From a virus, in the IMG/VR virus record IMGVR_UViG_3300048587_000696, positions 20,878 through 84,877 of that record: DNA of 64,000 bases. One strand, given 5' to 3'. Position numbers and translations under genes: made by a program. The notes beneath the pieces are model-generated. The model did not search any database. It saw only the letters and a list, made by a program, of their open reading frames with translations, and was not told the DNA's origin. Positions 51,506 through 58,250 of the stretch are shown here, in pieces (within the stretch, counting starts at the first letter, position 1; every line of letters begins with the position of its first letter).

Positions 51506-52071
51506 ACCAGCTCCTCGTAGTCCCACTGCCAGTCCAGGCGCAGCGGTGGCAGGGGATGCGTTTGGGGCGCAGGCAACACGTAGGCGCCTGCAAAGGGACC
51601 ACTGCTGGCCGGAGCCGCAGGCAAATCGTCGCTCGTGGCCCAGCCGAGCAGGGCCACCTCGCCGGTGTCCGCCACGTTCGGGTGCGCCAACGCCAGCACG
51701 TACACCGTGCCGACCCGGTATTCTCGCGGCCGCACCAACAGCCGGTACGCCCACGGATCGGGGGAGTGCCGCATCAACGAGCATTTGACGTCCACGTTGG
51801 TCGCCAGCAAGTCCGAACCCTCGTCCCCCTGGTGCGGGTTGGCGTCGCGCACCGCGCGGGTGAGCGCATACAGCAACGGCGCGACCCCGAGGTACCGGGC
51901 CAACGCCAACTCCCCGAACTGCCCGACCAGCTGGTCCTGCGACAGGGTGGCCGCGCGGGCCGTTTTCGCCCGCACCGCGCTCGCCCCACCGAGTTCCGCC
52001 CGCTGGGCCGCGTCCCGGGCCAACGCCACGTCTTCCGGGCTCAACTGCACCCAGTGCGGGCTACGCGCCAC
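51496..52071 (-). CDS. Putative PD-(D/E)XK nuclease, 191 aa
   Basis: Core residues of the restriction-endonuclease fold can be lined up: Glu in QFGELALARYLG (about residue 53), Asp in GDEGSDLLATN (about 85) and VDVKCSLMRH (D-x-K, about 93), followed by strands TVYVLALAHP. An N-terminal helical part precedes. Position in the replication block suggests recombination, end processing or host DNA degradation. No further homology is claimed. Confidence 0.55.
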   Translation of the reverse strand: MARSPHWVQLSPEDVALARDAAQRAELGGASAVRAKTARAATLSQDQLVGQFGELALARYLGVAPLLYALTRAVRDANPHQGDEGSDLLATNVDVKCSLMRHSPDPWAYRLLVRPREYRVGTVYVLALAHPNVADTGEVALLGWATSDDLPAAPASSGPFAGAYVLPAPQTHPLPPLRLDWQWDYEELVCT

Positions 52072-52231
52072 ACTTGGCCAGGTACTGCTCCACGTCTTCC
52101 GGCCGGTAGCGAAACACCCGGGCGCTCAAGCGCACCCGCGGCACCGGCAATTGATACAGCTTCCGCACGCTCACCCCGAACTTGGCCGCCACGAGCTTGG
52201 GGCGAAGCAGGGGTTCTGTCGAGGGTTGCAT
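52061..52231 (-). CDS. Small excisionase/MerR-like HTH protein, 56 aa
   Basis: ATG 52231 with AAAGGA upstream. LLRPKLVAAKFGVSVRKLYQ is a helix-turn-helix, followed by VFRYRPEDVEQYLAKCG, the 'R....dve.yl' ending typical of excisionase/AlpA-type winged HTH domains. It is first in the operon behind the promoter at 52264-52289 and may regulate transcription or load a replication protein. Confidence 0.75.
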   Translation of the reverse strand: MQPSTEPLLRPKLVAAKFGVSVRKLYQLPVPRVRLSARVFRYRPEDVEQYLAKCGA

Positions 52232-52263
52232 TCGAGTCCTTTGAAAGGGTGTGTACAACACCC

Positions 52264-52289
52264 ATTCGCCGGACCCGACGCAACCTTAC
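52264..52289 (-). promoter_or_regulatory. Phage promoter family GTAAGGT-N15-GAAT, site 7
   Basis: Minus-strand GTAAGGT (52289-52283), 15 bases, GAAT (52267-52264), 33 bases before ATG 52231. It begins 2 bases after the stop codon of the initiator-like gene. Confidence 0.82.
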
Positions 52290-52291
52290 AC

Positions 52292-53266
52292 CTAGAACTC
52301 CATCGATTCGTACTCCGCCCCCGGGGCGTAGCCGCGGCCGAGCGGGTCGTGCGTCGACTTGACCTGGGACAGCTCCTTGACCCGGGAGGGGGCCTTGAAG
52401 AATTGCACCGCGGTGCCCTTCCCCCGCCAGTACGGGTCCAGGGTCGCGGCCTTCACGGCACGCTTGACCTGGTCCACGGTCATGCCTTCTTCCGACAGCA
52501 GCATGCGCACCGGCACGTACACATCGTAGGTCGGCGACACCGCGCGCTTGGTGTGGCGCGTCCACTCGGCCAGCACGTCCACCACCTGGTCAAAGTACGC
52601 GTCGCGCCGCAGCACTTCATGGCTGCGTCCCCACAAGGCTTGGCTCGTCACGGCCGGAGGGGCCGCCAAGTCCGCGCGGCGCTTCACCACCTTGCCCCGA
52701 GACAACAGTTTGGGGGACGCCCCCAGCCCGTACCAGTCCAACTGGGCCGTGTAGCATTCTGGGCCGATCGCCACGGTGAACTCGGTGGACGGCTCCGGAC
52801 GCGCCATGCTCAGATACCCCATCCCAGACTCCACCCCCCAGGGCACCGCCCCGAACCCCCACACCAAATGTTCTTCGGTCAGGTCCCGCAGCAGCACCGC
52901 CGCGACGTCCACCTGGGCGCGACGGAGATCCTCATGGCCAGTGCGCTCCAGCAGCGACTGCAGCTCTTCGTCGTGCATGGCCCCCTGGAGCAGATCCTCG
53001 ACGAAGGTCAGCTTGGGCAGCTCGTGCAGGGTCGGGCCCTCGAGCAGTCCCCACCGCTCCAGGACTTTGACCACCTGGAACACCGACGGCTGGGACATGC
53101 CCAGCGAATTGCCCAGATCCACCCGCGACCGCTTGGGCACCCCGAGCAGCACGTCGGTCAGCAGCCGCCGATACAACGGCAGCACCGTCGGCTTGCCACA
53201 GAGCTGCATTCCGGCCGCAAGGCTCGCCAATTGATAGCTATGGATGGGTGGGCTATCGTCAGACAT
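52292..53266 (-). CDS. Winged-helix replication initiator-like protein, 324 aa
   Basis: N-terminal winged helix: SRVDLGNSLGMSQPSVFQVV followed by KVLERWGLLEGP (residues about 47-78), as in phage replisome-organiser proteins. The C-terminal third contains TVDQVKRAVKAATLDPYWRG, resembling a DnaD/replication-protein tail ('..AI..a..d.fW.gkn'). It lies beside an AT-rich 480-base intergenic region that could be the origin it binds. ATG 53266 follows TTGGGAG. Confidence 0.68.
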   Translation of the reverse strand: MSDDSPPIHSYQLASLAAGMQLCGKPTVLPLYRRLLTDVLLGVPKRSRVDLGNSLGMSQPSVFQVVKVLERWGLLEGPTLHELPKLTFVEDLLQGAMHDEELQSLLERTGHEDLRRAQVDVAAVLLRDLTEEHLVWGFGAVPWGVESGMGYLSMARPEPSTEFTVAIGPECYTAQLDWYGLGASPKLLSRGKVVKRRADLAAPPAVTSQALWGRSHEVLRRDAYFDQVVDVLAEWTRHTKRAVSPTYDVYVPVRMLLSEEGMTVDQVKRAVKAATLDPYWRGKGTAVQFFKAPSRVKELSQVKSTHDPLGRGYAPGAEYESMEF

Positions 53267-53310
53267 ACGGTGCTCCCAAAGAGGTGGTAATGCGTGAGTG
53301 ATTTGGGAGT

Positions 53311-53336
53311 GTTCGTGGGGGTGAGTTAAACCTTAC
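53311..53336 (-). promoter_or_regulatory. Phage promoter family GTAAGGT-N15-GAAC, site 8
   Basis: Minus-strand GTAAGGT (53336-53330), 15 bases, GAAC (53314-53311), 45 bases before the initiator-like gene. Confidence 0.82.
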
Positions 53337-53820
53337 ACGTGCGGACTATGAACCATGCGCGCGCGGCCATGTCCGAAGAGTGTGGACGCCTGGCGAGGGA
53401 CCACGGCGCGGTCGGTTGGCGTGGGAGGGGGGCCGACGCCGCGGGGGTGGGCAGCAGCTCGAGTCGACGTGGTGGACTGCTCGAGCCCAGGGTCCTGATG
53501 GGACGAAGGCGGGCTGTTTCGCGCTGGCGTTCTGCGTGTGGAAAACTGGGTCCGAAAAGACTAAAGACTATGAGGCGTAGTTCCTTCTTAAATGTTGAAA
53601 TAGTATGTTAGTAATACAGACCAAGTAGTTGTTAACCTCTTACAGCGCTTCTTAGTGTTTAGGGTCGGGGCGAAACACTTAGAATACTTATAGTACAGGC
53701 GCCTGCGGCACCCCTATTCCGCCCCTTCAAGGCGTGTGGGCCCTGAAAGCCCACGAACACCACGAAACCCTCCCGATTCCAATGGATTCGAGAGGGTTTC
53801 TTTGCGCAACTTCCTAGGTT
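53337..53820. other. AT-richer intergenic region with inverted repeats (candidate origin/regulatory hub)
   Basis: No convincing gene. The stretch 53560-53700 is clearly more AT-rich than the rest of the window. It contains an inverted repeat AGTGTTT-N12-AAACACT (53654-53679), a perfect palindrome CAGGCGCCTG (53696-53705), a hairpin GTGGGC-N7-GCCCAC (53736-53754) and a long stem-loop (53764-53800). Beside an initiator-like gene, this pattern suits a replication origin or operator cluster. Confidence 0.5.
53764..53803. terminator. Long stem-loop terminator (probably bidirectional)
   Basis: GAAACCCTC ... GAGGGTTTC, a 9-bp outer stem with an inner CGATTCC/GGATTCG stem (one mismatch). TTTCTTT follows on the plus strand and GTTTCG on the minus strand. 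It lies 18 bases past the stop of the 190-residue gene. Confidence 0.65.
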
Positions 53821-54393
53821 CTAGCGGATTCCAACGCGCAAAAAGGCGTCATGTGCGAGCTCGAGGTACCGCTCAAAGCTCAGTTCTTCGTGCACGTCGA
53901 GGGCGATCGAGCGCGCCAGGTCCCTGGACTTCGACACCCGAACAATTGAGCGCATCTGCTCGAAGGTGTAATTGATCGCGGTCGAGTTTTCGCCGAACTT
54001 GTGGAACGCGGTGTAGGCGAAGGGGTTCGCCTCGCGGTCTGGGCCGGGTCGATATGGGAAGGGCACTTCCCGTCCCAGGTGCCGGACCTCACGGATCGAG
54101 AGCAGCAGCTTCGAGACGTCCACCAGTCCCAGCTTGCAACGTACCAGCCCAGGGGAGTTCCATCCGAACCGGGGGAACCCCTTGTCGGTCTTGCCCTCCT
54201 GCGGGGCGATCTCGAGGAACAATCCTTGGTTCTTCGGGCGGACGAAATACCCCGATCCGGCGTCCCCGTCCACCCACTCTGGGCTGAGCCGGAGGTGCAG
54301 CTTCAGCGCCTGCCCACTCCCCGACTTGCTGGGCTTGTACACCAAGAACGGTGCCGGGGAAAATTCGGTCTGCTGCAGTCGCTCCAAGCCCAT
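53821..54393 (-). CDS. Early leftward protein, possibly ssDNA-binding, 190 aa
   Basis: First gene of the leftward arm. ATG 54393 has GGGAG eight bases upstream and lies 29 bases past the -10-like box of the promoter at 54422-54447. An earlier ATG (54423) would fall inside that promoter. The beta-rich middle (YFVRPKNQGLFLEIAPQEGK, RFGWNSPGLVRCKLGLVDVS) with basic patches and TAINYTFEQMRSIVRVSK recalls Whirly/PC4-type ssDNA-binding proteins, a resemblance by eye only. Confidence 0.6.
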   Translation of the reverse strand: MGLERLQQTEFSPAPFLVYKPSKSGSGQALKLHLRLSPEWVDGDAGSGYFVRPKNQGLFLEIAPQEGKTDKGFPRFGWNSPGLVRCKLGLVDVSKLLLSIREVRHLGREVPFPYRPGPDREANPFAYTAFHKFGENSTAINYTFEQMRSIVRVSKSRDLARSIALDVHEELSFERYLELAHDAFLRVGIR

Positions 54394-54421
54394 CGACGAG
54401 CTCCCGTGAGGGTGTGAAAGC

Positions 54422-54447
54422 ATTCCCCCAGGTCACCCAGACCTTAC
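54422..54447 (-). promoter_or_regulatory. Phage promoter family GTAAGGT-N15-GAAT, site 9
   Basis: Minus-strand GTAAGGT (54447-54441), 15 bases, GAAT (54425-54422). It is the most rightward site and starts the leftward half of the genome. If transcription begins 6-8 bases past GAAT, the leader of the 190-residue gene is only about 20 bases. Confidence 0.82.
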
Positions 54448-54833
54448 ACCCACCCCGAATTTTTTCGACCAAAGCCAACCCCTGCAAGCACTTAGCGCCG
54501 ACTAAAACCCCCTAAGCCCCCCTAGGGGGTCGCGGGAGATAGAGGCACGGAGGTACCCCCTTGGGCACCTGCGCGCTAAGTCGTTGCCCCAGACTGGGTT
54601 AGGCCGGAAAATCTGCCCGTTTTCGCGTACGGTTACCCAGGGCAACAGAAAAAACTACGAACGGATAGTCAACAAGCCCCCTTGCCCAACACGTTGCTGT
54701 AGACGCGCTTACGGAATGCCCCTAACCGGTAGTTAGAGGCACTTCGGAGGCAGGCTTCGCTAAGTCCTTCCGCTACATGAAGTTACGTCACACTGTAGGA
54801 TCCATGCAACACACCACTCACAAGGAGCTCCAA
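54448..54833. other. Divergent control region between leftward and rightward arms
   Basis: No gene seen. It contains the palindrome CCCCCTAGGGGG (54518-54529), the near-perfect dyad GTTACCCAGGGCAAC (54632-54646), related half-sites GTTGCCC (54583-54589) and TTGCCC (about 54683), and CTAAC-N5-GTTAG (54722-54736). Rightward genes begin at 54834, so host-type promoters and repressor operators are expected here. I cannot place a convincing sigma-70 promoter. Confidence 0.5.
54632..54646. promoter_or_regulatory. Operator-like dyad GTTACCCAGGGCAAC
   Basis: Fifteen-base dyad with 12 of 14 arm positions symmetric, in the divergent region. A related GTTGCCC half-site lies 45 bases to the left. Candidate binding site for a phage or host regulator of the rightward arm. 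Confidence 0.4.
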
Positions 54834-55166
54834 ATGTACACCGCATCTCAGATCACCACCGCGTTCGCTGTCATCACCGCCATCCGCACTGCGCTGCAGT
54901 ACGGCGGCTTCGCCGCGGCGACGTTCGTCGACCTCCGCACGGCGCTGGAGGATCTCATCCACGCCCGGAAGGTCGCGGTCACGACGGTGGACATCTGCGC
55001 AGCGGGCGCGGCTGAGGTCGACGAGGACCTCGACACCCTGCGGGCGGAGCTCGCCCGGCGTTTCCCGCGGGACTGGGCGATCTACACGGCGCTCCGCACG
55101 ACGGGCGTCGAGGTCACGCCGCTGGCGGGTGGCCGCTACCGGATCTCTGACTCCCGCTTCATCTAA
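54834..55166 (+). CDS. First rightward early-arm protein, 110 aa
   Basis: ATG 54834 follows AAGGAGCTCCAA, a leader repeated almost exactly before the next gene (CTCAAGGAGCTCCAA). Ala-rich helices (SQITTAFAVITAIRTALQYG) and a short beta C-terminus (GVEVTPLAGGRYRISDSRFI). Unknown, probably an early host-interaction protein because it is the first gene of this arm. Confidence 0.65.
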   Translation: MYTASQITTAFAVITAIRTALQYGGFAAATFVDLRTALEDLIHARKVAVTTVDICAAGAAEVDEDLDTLRAELARRFPRDWAIYTALRTTGVEVTPLAGGRYRISDSRFI

Positions 55167-55192
55167 CCCCACACACTCTCAAGGAGCTCCAA

Positions 55193-55477
55193 ATGCACAC
55201 CACCGTCCTGAGTAACGCACGTGCCTTCATCGCCAGCGGCCGGTCCCTGATGGGCTATGACCACGCGCAGCTGAAGCAGCTCCGCGAGCGCCTGCAGGCT
55301 GCGCTCCTCTCGCTCCGCGTCGACGTGCGCGACCCGGCCATCGCCGACGTGATGCCGCTGTTCTACGAGCTGGAGCGTCGGGAGCACTGCCGGTGGCTCA
55401 TGGAGCAGTTCCCTGGCACGGCGATGGCCGACCGCGCGCTCACGGAGCTCGAGAAGCTGGCGCTCGCAAAGAACTGA
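55193..55477 (+). CDS. Small helical early-arm protein, 94 aa
   Basis: Same leader and ribosome-binding site as the previous gene. Nearly all helical (HAQLKQLRERLQAALLSLRV, EREHCRWLMEQFPG-type C-terminal helices). A strong terminator follows. Unknown function. Confidence 0.65.
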   Translation: MHTTVLSNARAFIASGRSLMGYDHAQLKQLRERLQAALLSLRVDVRDPAIADVMPLFYELERREHCRWLMEQFPGTAMADRALTELEKLALAKN

Positions 55478-55494
55478 GCAGGTGCAGGTGCAGC

Positions 55495-55523
55495 GCCCCC
55501 GGTCGCCTGACCGGGGGCTTTTT
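55495..55523 (+). terminator. Strong intrinsic terminator
   Basis: GCCCCCGGT-N6-ACCGGGGGC followed by TTTTT. It ends the first two-gene transcript of the rightward arm and implies another promoter, or antitermination, for the genes that follow. Confidence 0.9.
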
Positions 55524-55550
55524 CATGTCCGAACCACAAAGGAACTCCCA

Positions 55551-56159
55551 ATGAACCCGATCAAGCAGGCCGTACTCGACTTGTTGCTCACCGACGCGCT
55601 CACCGTGCTTGGTGAGCTCCGCCCGGACGCTGTCCTGGGCGTGGAGCTGTCGGCGTATAGCCGACGGCTGTGGAACGCGGACACGCTCTACGCCGCGGCG
55701 GTCGCCGACCGCGCGGCGGCGGTGGACGCGGCGCACGCCGACGCCACCGCACGCTGGGAGCGCCGGGTACACGCCGCGATGCGTGCGCGGTACACGGCGC
55801 TCGTCGAGGGCGGTGTGGCGCTGCTGGAGCAGGTGGCGCGGCACCCCGCGCTGCCCAGCGACCTGGGTCGCTGGGGCCTTCGCCAAGTGGCGAAGGCGCG
55901 GGCCGCAGGCACGCCGAGCGGGTGGGCCGTGGCCTACGCGGTGCTGCTGCTCCAGTCGAGCATCGACTGGGAGCTGGCGCACAGCGACGCCGACGACGCA
56001 GCGGACGAGCTGTACGGCGAGGCGCTGCACGACGACCAGGCACGCTTCGTCGCCTGGGCGGAGCTCGCGCCGGACGCGTACGCGGGGCTCAACGAGCTCC
56101 GCAGCGTGACCTTCGACCTTGCTCCACCCCATGCCGGTGCCGCGTACGCGGCACCCTGA
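55551..56159 (+). CDS. Early-arm helical protein, family 1 copy A, 202 aa
   Basis: ATG 55551 with AAAGGA upstream. All-helical, Ala-rich. VLGVELSAYSRRLWNADTLY and GWAVAYAVLLLQSSIDWELA align with the product of the gene at 58251-58946 (VLGFTSTRLSRALPDF, YAVVYALLLLDSVVEWERD). The two are diverged paralogues. Unknown function. Confidence 0.7.
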   Translation: MNPIKQAVLDLLLTDALTVLGELRPDAVLGVELSAYSRRLWNADTLYAAAVADRAAAVDAAHADATARWERRVHAAMRARYTALVEGGVALLEQVARHPALPSDLGRWGLRQVAKARAAGTPSGWAVAYAVLLLQSSIDWELAHSDADDAADELYGEALHDDQARFVAWAELAPDAYAGLNELRSVTFDLAPPHAGAAYAAP

Positions 56160-56180
56160 ACCAACCCACCAGTAAGTCAC

Positions 56181-56215
56181 CTCCACGGCGCTCTCAAGTG
56201 TGAGAGCACCGCGGA
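56181..56215 (+). terminator. Imperfect long hairpin without U-tract
   Basis: CTCCaCGGcGCTCTC ... GAGAGCaCCGcGGAG forms an interrupted 13-bp stem between the two genes. It may be an RNA stability element or a weak terminator. Confidence 0.45.
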
Positions 56216-56281
56216 GCTTCCCTCCCGTACCAAAACGAACCCAACCAGCTGCGCAAGCGCAGCCCCACAAGGAGCTACACC

Positions 56282-56695
56282 ATGCGTGTACTGAGCCTGC
56301 AGGACGTCGTCGTGATCACCCGCACTGCCAAGTCGAGCAAGGCGCGTACGCGCCGCCAGGCCTGGTTCCTCCTCGCCCTGACGGACGAGCGGTTGAAGCA
56401 GGCGGCGCGCGGCGAGCTCGCGCTCGCCCCGGCGGTCAAGCTGCCGCTCGCCGCGGTGGTGGCGCTGCTGTGGCGCATTCGCAAGGTCGCCCTTGCCCAG
56501 TGGAACGCGGCGAGCACGCCGCACGCTCGCGCCGCCGCCGAGACGCAAGCAGTGACGGCGGGGGTTGGGGGCGAGCTGTACTACGCCCCCAACCCGGGTG
56601 CGGACCACGAAGAGTGGGCCGCGGCCAAGGCCGCTGCCAAGTCCGCGCTCTTCGAGGCCGAGTACGACGAGTGGATCAACGACCAGGGCTACTGA
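56282..56695 (+). CDS. Early-arm protein, family 2 copy A, 137 aa
   Basis: ATG 56282 after AAGGAG. A conserved core shared with the gene at 57406-57786: RTAKSSKARTRR, then LPLAAVVALLWRIRKVALAQ and W-AAS, so the two are paralogues about 1.1 kb apart. A basic N-terminal half suggests nucleic-acid binding. The C-terminal part (ELYYAPNPGADHEEWAAAKA) is unique to this copy. Confidence 0.7.
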   Translation: MRVLSLQDVVVITRTAKSSKARTRRQAWFLLALTDERLKQAARGELALAPAVKLPLAAVVALLWRIRKVALAQWNAASTPHARAAAETQAVTAGVGGELYYAPNPGADHEEWAAAKAAAKSALFEAEYDEWINDQGY

Positions 56696-56716
56696 GCCCT
56701 TTCCCCCGAGCTCACC

Positions 56717-56745
56717 GCGGGGCCCTTCGAAATCGAAGGCCCCGC
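56717..56745 (+). repeat. Duplicated 29-base hairpin, copy 1
   Basis: GCGGGGCCCTTCGA then AATCGAAGGCCCCGC: a perfect long inverted repeat (terminator-like, no U-tract) found with identical sequence at 57329-57357. It follows the family 2 copy A gene. Confidence 0.85.
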
Positions 56746-56788
56746 AGTCAGCTCTCGTTCCAACCTGTTTCCAAAGGAGTACCGATCC

Positions 56789-57037
56789 ATGTCCTGGGAT
56801 TGCGATCACTGTTCCGCCCCGTTGGCCGTTGACGAAGCACACTGGGTCGTGTTGCCCCGACCCAGCGACCCGGCGGAGCTGGTGCCGGTGCTGGTGTGCT
56901 GCCCGGGCTGCGAGCCCGCGCGCCCGCTCACGGCGAGCTGCGGGGTTGGCACCCGCGCCGCGTTGCACGACCAGTTCGAGGCCGTCGGCCACGAGCTGGG
57001 CTTCTGCTGGCTCACGCTTCCGCTCGGGGAGGACTGA
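56789..57037 (+). CDS. Zinc-finger-like early-arm protein, 82 aa
   Basis: ATG 56789 after AAAGGAG. Cys pairs CDHC (residues 5-8) and CCPGC (about 38-42) can form one zinc site. Also TASCGVGTRAALHDQFEAVG. Such minimal zinc proteins in early arms often bind host proteins. Role unknown. Confidence 0.65.
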   Translation: MSWDCDHCSAPLAVDEAHWVVLPRPSDPAELVPVLVCCPGCEPARPLTASCGVGTRAALHDQFEAVGHELGFCWLTLPLGED

Positions 57038-57041
57038 CCCC

Positions 57042-57314
57042 ATGGCCGTCCACCCGTTGGTTCGAGCGCGGCAGTTCGCCGCGGCCGCCCGCTGTAAGCG
57101 GGCGGTGGAGTACGCGCGCGACGACTCGTTTGCGCGCTACTCCGCACCGGTGTGCGCGGGCCTCTTTGCACGGCTCCGCGCCTCCGTGGCGGAGCTCGAG
57201 CGCAGCCACGCGCCCGAACACCTGCTGTTGGTGAAGCGTTGCGTGCCGGTGCTGCAAGCACTGGCCGCGGCGTCGCAGCCCCCACGTTCCGTTGCCCAAC
57301 CCACCCTCACCTGA
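57042..57314 (+). CDS. Small helical early-arm protein, 90 aa
   Basis: ATG 57042 lies 4 bases after the previous stop, with GGGGAGGAC in the preceding codons as ribosome-binding site. All-helical Arg/Ala-rich sequence (RQFAAAARCKRAVEYARDDS, then GLFARLRASVAELERSH). Unknown. Confidence 0.6.
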   Translation: MAVHPLVRARQFAAAARCKRAVEYARDDSFARYSAPVCAGLFARLRASVAELERSHAPEHLLLVKRCVPVLQALAAASQPPRSVAQPTLT

Positions 57315-57328
57315 CCCCGACGTGCCCC

Positions 57329-57357
57329 GCGGGGCCCTTCGAAATCGAAGGCCCCGC
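57329..57357 (+). repeat. Duplicated 29-base hairpin, copy 2
   Basis: Identical to 56717-56745, located before the family 2 copy B gene. Exact identity despite diverged flanking genes suggests selection for the structure or a recent copy event. Confidence 0.85.
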
Positions 57358-57405
57358 AGGTCACTCTCGTAGTACCCAACAACCCACTCCGAAGGAGTAC
57401 GTACC

Positions 57406-57786
57406 ATGTCCGCCAAGAAGCAGCTCACCGCCAGTGACGTCACGATCATCGCCCGCACCGCCAAGTCCTCGAAGGCGCGCACGCGCCGCGAGGGCTGGTA
57501 CCTGCAGCAGCTCGCCACCGAGCGGATCAAGCAGCTCGGCGACGGGTCCCTGCAGCTCGCCTCCGACGTCCGGCTCCCGCAGGACGCCGTCGTGAAGCTG
57601 CTGTGGCGCATTCGCAAGGTGGCGCTCGCGCAGTGGCAGGCGGCCAGCGACGCCGAGAAGGCCAACGTCGAGTTCCTCGACGACTTCCAGGCACGCGCCG
57701 ACGTCGACGGCAATGTGACCTTCGAGCCGAAGCCGGTGAAGGCGGAAACGCCCGCCGAGGCCGCCACGGCCGCCGCGGGCGCGTAA
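57406..57786 (+). CDS. Early-arm protein, family 2 copy B, 126 aa
   Basis: ATG 57406 after GAAGGAG. Core RTAKSSKARTRREGWYLQQL and VVKLLWRIRKVALAQWQAAS shared with the gene at 56282-56695. The C-terminus is instead acidic then Ala-rich (ETPAEAATAAAGA). Unknown, possibly nucleic-acid or host-protein binding. Confidence 0.7.
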   Translation: MSAKKQLTASDVTIIARTAKSSKARTRREGWYLQQLATERIKQLGDGSLQLASDVRLPQDAVVKLLWRIRKVALAQWQAASDAEKANVEFLDDFQARADVDGNVTFEPKPVKAETPAEAATAAAGA

Positions 57787-57793
57787 CCACCCC

Positions 57794-57825
57794 GCCCCGG
57801 TGCCGAGCGTCGCTCGGGCCGGGGC
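57794..57825 (+). terminator. GC-rich hairpin after family 2 copy B
   Basis: GCCCCGG-tg-CCGAGCG-tc-GCTCGG-g-CCGGGGC: two stacked stems, then CAGTTG. It lacks a full U-tract, so it may be a partial terminator. Confidence 0.55.
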
Positions 57826-57856
57826 CAGTTGTAACCTCGACCTGAAAGGTTGACCC

Positions 57857-58234
57857 ATGCAGCACAACAGCCGGTGGTGCATGCCAAACCGCCAGCGCGT
57901 GGTCGTGACCGGTGGCCGCGACTACGCGGACACCGCGGCCGTGGAGCGCACGCTCCAGGCCGTGTTCGCCCGGCACCGCGGCGCGACCTTGGTCGACAGC
58001 GGCGCCACGGGCGCCGAAGCATTGGCCCGCGCCTGGGCCGAGCGCACCGGCGTGCCGGTGAAGACCATTCGTCCCGACTGGGACGACGACGGCCGGAGCG
58101 CCGGGTATCGGCGCACCGAACGGGTGTTGCGCCACACCCAAGTGGTAGAACTCGTTGCCTTCCCCGGCGACGGCGTGGTCGCACACGCCGTAGCCACCGC
58201 CGAACAGTTCGGCGTCGATGTCACGCACGGATAA
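57857..58234 (+). CDS. SLOG-family (DUF2493/YspA-like) protein 1, 125 aa
   Basis: Rossmann-like SLOG domain that binds nucleotides or related ligands: RVVVTGGRDYADTAAVERTL (glycine loop), ATLVDSGATGAEALARAWAE (second Gly motif) and RPDWDDDGRSAGYRRTERVL. It matches the small phage DUF2493 proteins. ATG 57857 is used. MPNRQRV (57881) is an alternative start. A paralogue lies at 61983-62330. SLOG proteins have been linked to nucleotide-signal sensing. The phage role is unknown. Confidence 0.8.
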   Translation: MQHNSRWCMPNRQRVVVTGGRDYADTAAVERTLQAVFARHRGATLVDSGATGAEALARAWAERTGVPVKTIRPDWDDDGRSAGYRRTERVLRHTQVVELVAFPGDGVVAHAVATAEQFGVDVTHG

Positions 58235-58250
58235 CCCGAAGGAGCATCCA

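Noticed and set aside
53380-53580. Plus-strand frame of 66 codons in the AT-rich intergenic region (and the frame 53339-53611)
   Set aside because: Non-ATG or weak starts, no ribosome-binding site, low-complexity N-terminus and position between two minus-strand genes with control elements.
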